From positions 92,568 through 156,567 of the forward strand of contig JAUVXW010000005.1 in assembly GCA_030603385.1 (NCBI GenBank): a stretch of 64,000 nt of DNA, written 5' to 3'. Position numbers and translations under genes: made by a program. The stretch is from Promethearchaeota archaeon. Its GTDB lineage: Archaea; Asgardarchaeota; Lokiarchaeia; Sigyniarchaeales; SOKP01. The notes under the pieces are model-generated. The model saw only the letters and a list, made by a program, of their open reading frames with translations. It did not search any database and had not been told where the DNA came from. Shown piece after piece: positions 54,719 to 63,516 of the stretch. How positions within the stretch are numbered: the first letter of the stretch is position 1; each line of letters opens with the position of its first letter.

Positions 54719-55313
54719 TTTTATTTCATTCGTTTTTAATTTAAATTTAGTTATATTATTGATTTTTTAAATAAAGGTTTTCAATAATAATACTAATTTT
54801 TGTATTTAATTTTTTATCTTTGTGTCAATAATTGATTTTGCATATCAATCTTAGAATTGTTATTTTCTCTTTAGCATTTTTATGCATTAGTGGACAAAAT
54901 ATTCTATAATTACTATTAAATTTTATATAACAATATTAAGATTTTTGCTGCAAAAACGTTTAATTTCGCTTTAATCATCAAAAATTTGGATAAAAAACCT
55001 CAGATTCTTCTATTTTTAAAAAATTCCTGAATGTAAAATTAATCGTTTTAAATGAAATAAACCAACTCTGTTATTAAGTATGAAGAATCTAAGTTTTGAT
55101 ATAACTATCAAAAAGAATTTATAATGTATTTTTACTTTGAATAGTTTAACTACTTCTACCCCTATATCACACGTTTTCTAATTCCTAAAGATTTAAATAT
55201 TTTAATTTAGATTGAAGATTCAAGAAATAATTTCAAAATTTTATGTTTTCTAAATAAATGGAAAATTAGCTTTTCTTTAGACTCATGATTTCATAATATA
55301 GAGGTACTAAAAC
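54719..55313. other. Long AT-rich divergent intergenic region
   Basis: About 595 bases between the surface-protein gene (minus) and the GTPase gene (plus). No ORF, tRNA or clear repeat is seen. It should contain the promoters of both, and its length is unusual for this gene-dense window. Confidence 0.4.
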
Positions 55314-56348
55314 ATGTTAAGACAAGTCTACATTTTGAAAGACGATACAATATTGTACAACAAGAATTTCGGAAAATCAATGTCAATAGAAGATTTTCAA
55401 AAACTTTGTCAAGAGATTGTTGAAGAAGCTGAAAAAGGAACAAACTTAGACAGCTACGACTTTTTCAAATATAAAATCGTATATTCACGAGTGAAAGATG
55501 AAGGATTGATGTTCATATTCATTACTGATATAAACGATGAAATAAGGAGGTCTAAGGATGAGTTGGAAAAATTAAAAAAAGAATTTTTAGAAACGTTTGG
55601 AGATAGCTTAGAGAATTTGGATCCCGCACTTATGGAGATATTAGACCCTATAATAGATACAACACATAGAAATCTTAAAACAAAAATATCTTTAGTGGGA
55701 TTTTCAGGGGTAGGGAAAACAACAACAACTAAATTAATCTGTGCTGATGAAATTCCTTCAGTTCATATTCCTACTATCACTGGGAAAATCTCAACTGTTA
55801 AAATAGGAAAACTCTATTTCCATCTATGGGATTTTGCGGGACAAGAACAATTTAGTTATTTATGGAATGATTTTATTCTTGGTAGTGATGCTGTACTTAT
55901 ACTAACAGATTCCACATTAGAAAATGTAGAAAAAAGTAGATTTTTTATTGAGTTAGTGAAAGAACATGCTCCTTATGCTCATACCGCTATAATTGGGAAT
56001 AAACAAGATTTACCTGAGGCCTTAAGCATTGAAAAAATTCAAGAGATTTTAGGTTTAAAAACTTATTCAATGGTTGCAATAGATTCAGAAAACCGCGTTA
56101 AAATGATACAGATTGTTGCAGATATTTTAGAAATTAGTACTGATGCATCACCATTGTTAAAACCCTTATTTGAAAGAGATCAGCTAATTAATAAGGCAAG
56201 AACTTGTTTGGAAAATGGTGATATAGCCCAAACTGCGGATATTTTCGAAAAAATATCAGATTTATGTCTTGAATTAGGAGATGATTTCCTTTACAAGGAG
56301 TTTTATGAGAAAGCAAAAAAATTGAAGGGTTATTTAACAAATCTATAG
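55314..56348 (+). CDS. Longin-like domain fused to Arf/Ras-like small GTPase
   Basis: A 344-residue protein. Residues about 1-85 (LRQVYILKDDTILYNKNF, then DEGLMFIFITDIND) fit a longin-like domain. Residues about 115-285 form a small GTPase: G1 LVGFSGVGKTTTTK, G3 WDFAGQEQFSYLW and G4 IGNKQD; the SAK-like G5 is weak (MVAIDSEN). A C-terminal helical part (about 290-344) resembles a TPR hairpin. The WDFAGQE form is Arf-like. It lies between two surface/longin gene pairs on the opposite strand and may switch their signalling or trafficking. Confidence 0.82.
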   Translation: MLRQVYILKDDTILYNKNFGKSMSIEDFQKLCQEIVEEAEKGTNLDSYDFFKYKIVYSRVKDEGLMFIFITDINDEIRRSKDELEKLKKEFLETFGDSLENLDPALMEILDPIIDTTHRNLKTKISLVGFSGVGKTTTTKLICADEIPSVHIPTITGKISTVKIGKLYFHLWDFAGQEQFSYLWNDFILGSDAVLILTDSTLENVEKSRFFIELVKEHAPYAHTAIIGNKQDLPEALSIEKIQEILGLKTYSMVAIDSENRVKMIQIVADILEISTDASPLLKPLFERDQLINKARTCLENGDIAQTADIFEKISDLCLELGDDFLYKEFYEKAKKLKGYLTNL

Positions 56349-56431
56349 TATAAAATTCTTTTATACGACTAGAATCTCTCCATAAATTAAGACTAATAAA
56401 AAAAAATAATAAATAAATATTAAAAATAGAT

Positions 56432-57541
56432 TTAATCTTCTTTTTCTTCTACTTGAATTTTAGTTGGTCGGTAGGTATCATCAAGTACATTTAGATATTC
56501 AATTAGAACTCCATTTGATTTTGATTTTACTCCATATTGATAAATTATTGTTTTTAACATGTATTTAGGGTATATCAAAGAATTATGAAAGTCTGTAAGT
56601 AACGCGTAATATTCGTTTCCTTTAGCATCCTGAAAAACATGTATCATCTGATTATCCCATAATTTCTTTAATCCGCTATCGATGTCGTCAACTCCTTTTT
56701 TTCTAAGTTTCTCCAAGACATTTTTTGTGACTATTGAGATTCTAAGTAATTTCAAAATTTCATAAACTTGAGGATCCGCTATTACATCCTCTAGAATTTT
56801 AAGATTGTCGTCATCTGATGGGCGATATTTTTGGAAGAATTTCCTAACTGTTACATTGTATTCCTCTGCAAATTTTTCAGGCAGTCCTCGTTCAGAAGGA
56901 TTTTTAAGTAAGTTAATTGGCGGCCTTCGAATCATAAATAAATCATTTATAAGAAAGATTAATTCTGATGGCATACCTTTAACGGATGCTTCTTTTATTA
57001 TTTCTTTTTTAATTAATTCCATAAGAATAGCATCCACATCGAAAAAACCCTCTCTATATTGGTCTTTTAACCAGATTTTCAATTCTGATTTTGTTATTAC
57101 GCCTTCTTCTCTTAACCTGTTTATAATTAACCTATTCACATTATCAAGGTATGTAATAGCTAAACTTTGCTCTTCATTTAAATGAGGATATGTTGATAAC
57201 CTTTGGAATAAGAATGGGATCATTTCTAAATACACTTTATCTTCATAGTTTTGGAAAATCACGCGTGAAATATCAGATAATCCCCCTTCATATGTATCAG
57301 CATCTTCATCCAAATTCAAGAGCAGAATAATATATAGAGGTTTTTCTCTTCCAGTGTAATATGAAGCAATATTTAATGGCCCTACTAGTAAACTAATCAT
57401 TCCCGGTTCCCCTGTATATTCATGTGCTGCATATATTTGCATTAATGTTTCCTCACTTATCACAAGTTCATCAGGATATTTTGCAAGAATCTCTGTGCTT
57501 ACTTTAATATCCCATCTCATTATTACTAATCCAATTGGCAT
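56432..57541 (-). CDS. Longin-like plus winged-helix cytosolic protein, copy B
   Basis: A 369-residue paralogue of the protein at 49.7 kb, alike along its whole length (MPIGLVIMRWDIKVSTEIL, then KEASVKGMPSELIFLI in both). Its ATG overlaps the stop of the surface-protein gene by one base (TAATG), with AAGGAGGTGA just upstream. Conservation of the coupling in both copies argues that the two products work together, perhaps through the cytosolic tail of the surface protein. Confidence 0.65.
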   Translation of the reverse strand: MPIGLVIMRWDIKVSTEILAKYPDELVISEETLMQIYAAHEYTGEPGMISLLVGPLNIASYYTGREKPLYIILLLNLDEDADTYEGGLSDISRVIFQNYEDKVYLEMIPFLFQRLSTYPHLNEEQSLAITYLDNVNRLIINRLREEGVITKSELKIWLKDQYREGFFDVDAILMELIKKEIIKEASVKGMPSELIFLINDLFMIRRPPINLLKNPSERGLPEKFAEEYNVTVRKFFQKYRPSDDDNLKILEDVIADPQVYEILKLLRISIVTKNVLEKLRKKGVDDIDSGLKKLWDNQMIHVFQDAKGNEYYALLTDFHNSLIYPKYMLKTIIYQYGVKSKSNGVLIEYLNVLDDTYRPTKIQVEEKED

Positions 57542-60500
57542 TAGACCCTTTCACCTCCTTCTTTACTAATCTTGTCTTTTATTGGTGATTTCTTGGTTTT
57601 TAAATCTTGTATTCCTAATGCTTCATCGATTGAAAGACCGAGTTCCTTCCAGTCATTTCCAAATAGTTTTGCTGTCATTTCTTCTTTTGTCGGAATTGAA
57701 AGTGTCTCTGAGATTTTCTTCTTTGATTTTATGTAGCCTTTGATTTTCCTGATTTTCTTAACATGTTTAGGAATTCTTGCTTGTTGTATGACTCTATATC
57801 CAACAAGACTTCCTACTACACCAATTACTGATGCAGTAATCAGAATGAAGTAGAATGCTGGCATTCCGGGAAATATTTCCTCCATCTCCACTGTAATAGT
57901 AATTGTAATTTCCTGCTTAGTGAAGTTAGCAGCTTCAATGTAAATTTTACCTACATATGTTCTTGCGGTAATAAATGTGTCAATATGACGTGTTTCTAAT
58001 GTTAAAATATATGTACCATTTACATTTAGATCCGGATTAAAATCATGATCAATACCTCTGAAATTGAGTTTAACTATTGCGTTTACTAATTCCACATCTC
58101 TAGTTTCATCCCATAAACTGATCTCAAAATCAATATCAGTTCCTTGTTCTATCTTGATTTGGTTGTTGCTTCCAAGTTGAGGAGTGTCAATTGTAGGAAC
58201 AAACGTTCTCAAGTTTATCACTAAATTAATAAAGGCGTTTTTTTGAACATAGTTCTCTTTTTTTAGTGTAACATACAAGAAATAGTAACCAACTGGTTTT
58301 AGTTCCGTTCTAAAATCTAGAGTATAAGTGTTATCTAAATTTTGATTTAATATTCCAGAACCGAAACTACCAGCAACTTTCGTTCCATTTTCATATAATT
58401 CCTCCCAAACAAAGGTAGCTATATTTAAATCACCAATAGTGTCATTCTTGATAAAATCTCGATAGTCAAAATCAAAATATTCTGGAACTTGAACATATAT
58501 AGGTGAGCTAATATAGACTAAATCTGCTATTTCGTTATTTAGTGTTGTTCTTCTTTCCAAAATATTAAGATAAACCAGAAAATCGGATTGCGTTTTGTAA
58601 TTTTCGAGAGACGCTTTAATACTAATTATCTTTAAACCAGAGCTCTGTGCATCGGCGGTATTAATTGTGAATGTATAATAATCACTATTTTGAGAATCAG
58701 AAAAGAAATTAACTGGATTAAGACCGATCCATTCATAACTTAGAAGTGCACTAGGTATGGGAGTTCCGGACTCATCAATTGAATATCTAACAGTGATATT
58801 TATAATATCATCATAATAGGCAGAATATGTTTTTGCTGGTAATTCCGCATATGAATCATAATCATGTGCGCTAATTGTAGTTGGTATAGCTTTTATTTTT
58901 ATCAGAAAGTTATGAGTACTTGGTTCGGGGTATCCTGGATATAGCCCTTCAATAGCAACCGTGTAGAATTTCGCGTCTCCTCCGGCTGAAAAACTACTTG
59001 AATCAACAGTTTTAGTAAAATTTCCATCCCCCGTGCCTGGTCCTAATTCTTCTGAATATTGAATTATATCTTCTCCTGCTTCCCTAATATATAACATACA
59101 ACTTGCGCTAGGATCTGTTATAGGATTCCAAGTATCCCCATTATCTTCAGTTATATAAAAACTTATTGAAAAGCTCATATCTTGACCCCATTGAATCTCT
59201 GCTGTACCAGAAGCGTTAAAGAATGAAGTAACATAACTGGTAATATTAGGTGTGAATATTTTAAAAATGAGATTAAATTCAATTGAAGATCCTCCATATA
59301 GTGTATAATTGTACCACTTAACACCATCACTGTCTGTAGGATGCCATTGATAAGGAGTTATATCAGTTACATTGAAATCTACATTAGTAACGTTGAGAGA
59401 ATTTATTGAAATATTGTATGATCGATCTTTTAGAAACCAAAATGGTAAATCGGTAATTGTTGTATAAGCATATCCGTCTCTATCTAAACGTGAAGTTAGG
59501 TTAACGATTGGTTGCTGGGTTTTGTTATCTAACACCTTTATTAAAGCAGGATAGGGAACTTTTACACCACTTTCATCTTTTATTACTCGTATATTTAATC
59601 TAGCTAAATGAGTTCGGTTGAATATGTACCAAGTTTCAGTTGTTTTTATATCAATGAGACCATCACATCGAGTAAAATTGATTCCATTAATTTTGAGTAA
59701 AAAACCATAAATTTCGTATTGTTCACTCTCCAACTTAGCATTTTCTATACTAGGAATGTCTAATTCGATGATATCACTATCTTCACCAGGACTATAACCG
59801 TCTTCAAAATAAATTAGATTTTCATTACCAATACCAGTTGAATTATCTTTATCAACATAATATACAGATATATTCGTAAGCTGATTAACCATGTTAGTCA
59901 AAGAAATATTGATTTTAATTATTTTCTTATTTCCAAATTCGGTTCTTGAGCCATTGGTATAAAATAGTTCACTGACTGAATAACTATTTGCTCCTTGCGG
60001 TAAAGTGTTAGTATTATTTACCCATATTGTATGATCCCTGAACTTTTCTCCATCTCTTGCATAAAGACTTCTACTAATATAAGATTCGTTCAATAGAAAT
60101 CGATCACCTACATAATCCTTATTTTCATAATAAATTCTGAAGTAATAATCAGAGGTATTCAACCAACGAAAAGTTGCCTTTCCATTTTGATCCAATATCA
60201 ACGTGTCTAATAAGTCACCACCAAAACTTTCATTAATTTCAATATATCCTAAATTCAAAGGTATTCCATCCCAATCCACAACTTCGAAATCGATAGTCCA
60301 AAGATTTGAAGTTAATGTAATAGTATAACTTGTTCCATTTAATTCCACCATTTGGTGTCCTACTACCGCTTCTCTACTCCCTAATGTATAATTTGCAGTT
60401 ATATTATATTCTCCATTAAGTAATTGAGAAAAACTTATTGATCCATTAAATATTGAAGTGAATCCTGAAGCTACAACAGTGCTTGAAGTTTCATCAATTA

Positions 60501-61953
60501 TAATAATATGAGCATTAGGGACAATATTACCATCAACATCTCTTGCATTAATGGTAATATCCGATTTTCTTGCTTGAATTTCATTGATTGAAGTTGATAA
60601 TGTATAATTAAATTTAAGATCGTCCACTTGGAAAAATGCTGATTTCTCTTTTTTCAATGTATTTGACTCATCACCCCATACTCCAAGTTCAAAAAAGATT
60701 TCTTTCCCTTCATAAGTAGATATATCAAAATTAAGATAACCAGTTAAATCTCCGTCAATACCGCCTCCTGCTTCATCCGAGTAAGTATCTACTACCCCTC
60801 CATGCCCAGGATAATCTATTAATTCTGTCTCAACATCCCATTTTTTTGCTGGATTATTATAATAGCAATATCCATCATAAGCTTCAAGATAATTATCATA
60901 ATCAATCTGAATTATATCATTATCATCATGATTATCAGGATCTATATCATAAACAGTATCTGAGCCATTTAGAAGCCTAATAAAATACCCATCCTTATTT
61001 ATTGGTCCCATATTTTTCGGTCTTTCGAATCTATGTGTTCGAATATTACGATATACTATTAATGAAATATCACCCCCTTCTACAATTGGAACTTTGAATG
61101 GATACGAAAATAGCGTACCGGCATAATCACTAACAAGAGAATCTGGTAAAGTGTGATCTTCAGCACCAAATTTATAAGAATATGTACCCCTAGCGACCCT
61201 ATGACCCCCATCCAAATTGTCTTCTAATTTATTAACAAAATATTGATAACTGGTTGCTGAACTATTATTAGGACTAGGGTTAGGATTGTCATTGTACATT
61301 ATGGTGTCAACGGGATTGTGGGAGAAATACCACCCAAATGGTTCAAATTTATCACTTGAATCAATGTCTAACTCAAAATCACCATTTTTTACCCATCCAA
61401 AACTTTCAGTTGGTTGATCAGATTCGGCATTTGTAGCCGTTGGATTCCCAAAATATAAATAAGTATCAGTTTCGGTGGTGCTAGCAGACATATTCGTATC
61501 AAAAAATACTGTAGCATAATTTGTGGTAGGATAGTCTTTTACGATATAATAATTACGCAAAATTCCGCTTCCCCCTGCCATCTCGACAATTCTAATGTCA
61601 TCCAAATCAGATTGCATTTTACCTTCAGAAACCAAATCTGCATAATTAAAAGACACATTTACAGCATAATTTTTGATATTATACGGATATGGATTAGTAA
61701 CATTAATTAACATTCTATATTCATATGAAGAATCCCACCATGGAGCTTTTCCAAATATACTTAAAACAGGATTATTGAATGCTTCACCATTATTAAAATC
61801 ATCAATTATACTGTTTTTATCGTTTAAATTCTCTCCATCAGCCTTAAAATTAGAAAGAATCGCTGAATTAATTGCCGAAAAGCTTGTCAGCATTACTACT
61901 GAAAATATAATTAAAACTTTTAACCGAAAATTAAGCCTTTTTTTAGAAATCAT
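57541..61953 (-). CDS. Giant surface protein with DUF2341 and Ig-like domains and one C-terminal membrane helix, copy B
   Basis: A 1470-residue exported protein. A signal peptide (about 8-32, FRLKVLIIFSVVMLTSFSAI) precedes a DUF2341-like domain (WWDSSYEYRMLINVTNPYPY), a carbohydrate-binding-like beta domain instead of the LamG of copy A, CNA-B-like units (ITINARDVDGNIVPNAHIII) and Ig-like domains. The membrane helix (about 1365-1388, FYFILITASVIGVVGSLVGY) and the tail motif RIPKHVKKIRKIKGYIKSKK match copy A (RIPTFVKKAKKMKKDIKGKK). The outer part has diverged while the tail is kept, as expected if a cytosolic partner reads the tail. Confidence 0.75.
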   Translation of the reverse strand: MISKKRLNFRLKVLIIFSVVMLTSFSAINSAILSNFKADGENLNDKNSIIDDFNNGEAFNNPVLSIFGKAPWWDSSYEYRMLINVTNPYPYNIKNYAVNVSFNYADLVSEGKMQSDLDDIRIVEMAGGSGILRNYYIVKDYPTTNYATVFFDTNMSASTTETDTYLYFGNPTATNAESDQPTESFGWVKNGDFELDIDSSDKFEPFGWYFSHNPVDTIMYNDNPNPSPNNSSATSYQYFVNKLEDNLDGGHRVARGTYSYKFGAEDHTLPDSLVSDYAGTLFSYPFKVPIVEGGDISLIVYRNIRTHRFERPKNMGPINKDGYFIRLLNGSDTVYDIDPDNHDDNDIIQIDYDNYLEAYDGYCYYNNPAKKWDVETELIDYPGHGGVVDTYSDEAGGGIDGDLTGYLNFDISTYEGKEIFFELGVWGDESNTLKKEKSAFFQVDDLKFNYTLSTSINEIQARKSDITINARDVDGNIVPNAHIIIIDETSSTVVASGFTSIFNGSISFSQLLNGEYNITANYTLGSREAVVGHQMVELNGTSYTITLTSNLWTIDFEVVDWDGIPLNLGYIEINESFGGDLLDTLILDQNGKATFRWLNTSDYYFRIYYENKDYVGDRFLLNESYISRSLYARDGEKFRDHTIWVNNTNTLPQGANSYSVSELFYTNGSRTEFGNKKIIKINISLTNMVNQLTNISVYYVDKDNSTGIGNENLIYFEDGYSPGEDSDIIELDIPSIENAKLESEQYEIYGFLLKINGINFTRCDGLIDIKTTETWYIFNRTHLARLNIRVIKDESGVKVPYPALIKVLDNKTQQPIVNLTSRLDRDGYAYTTITDLPFWFLKDRSYNISINSLNVTNVDFNVTDITPYQWHPTDSDGVKWYNYTLYGGSSIEFNLIFKIFTPNITSYVTSFFNASGTAEIQWGQDMSFSISFYITEDNGDTWNPITDPSASCMLYIREAGEDIIQYSEELGPGTGDGNFTKTVDSSSFSAGGDAKFYTVAIEGLYPGYPEPSTHNFLIKIKAIPTTISAHDYDSYAELPAKTYSAYYDDIINITVRYSIDESGTPIPSALLSYEWIGLNPVNFFSDSQNSDYYTFTINTADAQSSGLKIISIKASLENYKTQSDFLVYLNILERRTTLNNEIADLVYISSPIYVQVPEYFDFDYRDFIKNDTIGDLNIATFVWEELYENGTKVAGSFGSGILNQNLDNTYTLDFRTELKPVGYYFLYVTLKKENYVQKNAFINLVINLRTFVPTIDTPQLGSNNQIKIEQGTDIDFEISLWDETRDVELVNAIVKLNFRGIDHDFNPDLNVNGTYILTLETRHIDTFITARTYVGKIYIEAANFTKQEITITITVEMEEIFPGMPAFYFILITASVIGVVGSLVGYRVIQQARIPKHVKKIRKIKGYIKSKKKISETLSIPTKEEMTAKLFGNDWKELGLSIDEALGIQDLKTKKSPIKDKISKEGGERV

Positions 61954-62094
61954 AAAATCATCTATGTGAATTTTAAATTTATAATTTAAATTTTTAAAGA
62001 TATTATAAGAGAAGTTAAATAAAATATTATGCTTAATGATAAACCCTCATGAAATAATTGAATGATAATCCATCCGTTTTTCACGTAATTAAAT

Positions 62095-62736
62095 CTAAAA
62101 ATTACGATTCTTATTTAACAAAAGAAAGATTTTTCGCTTCTTTTGCCTATTCGGGTTATCTATGATGAAATTTCCCGAAAAATCTGTGTGTTTCACAATT
62201 ATTTTGCCAGTGTTGTCCATAATTTCTTTATTTTTGGGGTAAAATTGTATAACTACTCGTCCATTAGGCTTTAAAATCTTATAAAAGGATATTGAGAGAT
62301 TTTTTAGCATTGAATACATCATTTTATCTTTCAAATCTCGAAAAATCCATTGTAATGCAGAAATAGAAATAATAGCATCAAATGTATTTGGTTTAAAAGG
62401 TGGAAAACACATATCTGCCGTAATCGGATTTAATTCTTTTATTTCATAATAATACAAAAATTCTGGAATAATATCAAGTGCCACTATCCTATATCCTATT
62501 TCTTTTAAATATGTTGCGGCAAATCCAGGCCCACTACCAGCGTCTAAGATTAGGGCGTCCTTTTTTTTTATATCTAAAAGTTCTAAAGCTCTTATTGTTA
62601 TTTTTTCTTGAATTTTCATCATATTTTTGGAGGTTGCATACTGATTTAAGATGTCTCCTCTAAAATAATCTGAAACCTTTCCATATTCTTCTTCTGGTCT
62701 CTTCTTCTTTACATTAAAATTATATTCGGTGTTCAA
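62095..62736 (-). CDS. Bud23-like (WBSCR22-type) rRNA methyltransferase
   Basis: A 213-residue class I methyltransferase. The N-terminus RPEEEYGKVSDYFRG and YATSKNMMKIQEKITIRALE, the SAM motif LILDAGSGPGFAATYL, ISISALQWIFRDLKDK, VVIQFYPKN and the C-terminal NPNRQKKRKIFLLL follow the order in eukaryotic Bud23, which makes m7G in the small-subunit rRNA. It lies next to ribosomal protein eS25 and a tRNA gene. The longer C-terminal extension of Bud23 is absent. Confidence 0.75.
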   Translation of the reverse strand: MNTEYNFNVKKKRPEEEYGKVSDYFRGDILNQYATSKNMMKIQEKITIRALELLDIKKKDALILDAGSGPGFAATYLKEIGYRIVALDIIPEFLYYYEIKELNPITADMCFPPFKPNTFDAIISISALQWIFRDLKDKMMYSMLKNLSISFYKILKPNGRVVIQFYPKNKEIMDNTGKIIVKHTDFSGNFIIDNPNRQKKRKIFLLLNKNRNF

Positions 62737-62890
62737 ATTAATTATTGTTTAATCAGTTAGTTTCATTATTAAATTAGATAGAACCTATTAAGTTTTAAAT
62801 AATAAACCAAAAATTTTATTTAATTCTAAATATTTATAATTTCAATCTATTTTAATTTTTGATTCTATGTTTTAGTAAACTTGACCTATT

Positions 62891-63193
62891 ATGTCTGAAA
62901 AAGAAGAAAAACTTGTAGTGAGGAAGGCAACCATAAGTCTTAGGAGAAAATACGGAAGAACTAAGCAAATTACTATTGTTGAACGAGATGCTTTTGTCCC
63001 AAAAAAACTTGAGAAAGAAATTAAGGAATCAATTCTAAAGAAAAAATCAATTTTAGCAACTGACATTGCATTAAAATTCGATATAAGAGTTTCAACAGCA
63101 AAATTATTGTTAAAGATATATGAAGAAGAAGGATTAATCAAACTTCTAGATCCTACTTTAAAACTTAAAATTTATATTCCCACTTCTCAATAA
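62891..63193 (+). CDS. rps25e: Ribosomal protein eS25
   Basis: A 100-residue basic protein: a lysine/arginine-rich N-terminus and a winged-helix core ILATDIALKFDIRVSTAKLL followed by YEEEGLIKLLDP, the pattern of eS25 in the small ribosomal subunit, found in archaea and eukaryotes only. It is divergent from the Bud23-like gene. A generic winged-helix DNA-binding protein is the alternative but is less likely given the composition and length. Confidence 0.72.
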   Translation: MSEKEEKLVVRKATISLRRKYGRTKQITIVERDAFVPKKLEKEIKESILKKKSILATDIALKFDIRVSTAKLLLKIYEEEGLIKLLDPTLKLKIYIPTSQ

Positions 63194-63331
63194 ACTTTTA
63201 ATTATAATTTCAAATATAATCTACTTATTTACTCTCCCTTGTTTGAAAGAGTAAGAAATTTAAGTTTGAGATGTTTTAAATTTCATAAGGATTTGTATAC
63301 GTCATCACATTTTAAATGAACTTAACATAAA

Positions 63332-63436
63332 GCAGATGTAGCCTAGCTGGTAAGACGCCAGCTTCGAGTATATTTCTCATCATTCGAGAAAGCTGGTGCG
63401 CGGAAGCGTTCGGGGGTTCGAGTCCCTCCATCTGCG
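63332..63436 (+). tRNA. tRNA-Ser (anticodon CGA), with intron
   Basis: The acceptor stem GCAGATG pairs perfectly with CATCTGC, and the T-arm is GGGGG-TTCGAGT-CCCTC. A long variable arm (GCGCGGAAGCG region) and discriminator G indicate serine. The anticodon stem CCAGC (63358-63362) pairs with GCTGG (63392-63396); after T-T the anticodon CGA is at 63365-63367. The loop is too long by 22 bases, so an intron lies after position 37. CCA is not encoded. The D-stem has one mismatch. Confidence 0.88.
63369..63390 (+). other. tRNA-Ser intron, 22 bases
   Basis: Placing the intron after G37 (63368) restores a seven-base anticodon loop, the commonest archaeal position. TTCTC (63374-63378) can pair with GAGAA (63386-63390) inside it. 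Because TTCGAG occurs both at 63363 and 63383, the exact borders could shift. Confidence 0.65.
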
Positions 63437-63516
63437 TTATTTAAAACCAGAAAATGGTAATTTTTAGCCTAAATTGATAAAAGAATATGCTGAAAGATTG
63501 AAAATAGAATAAAATT

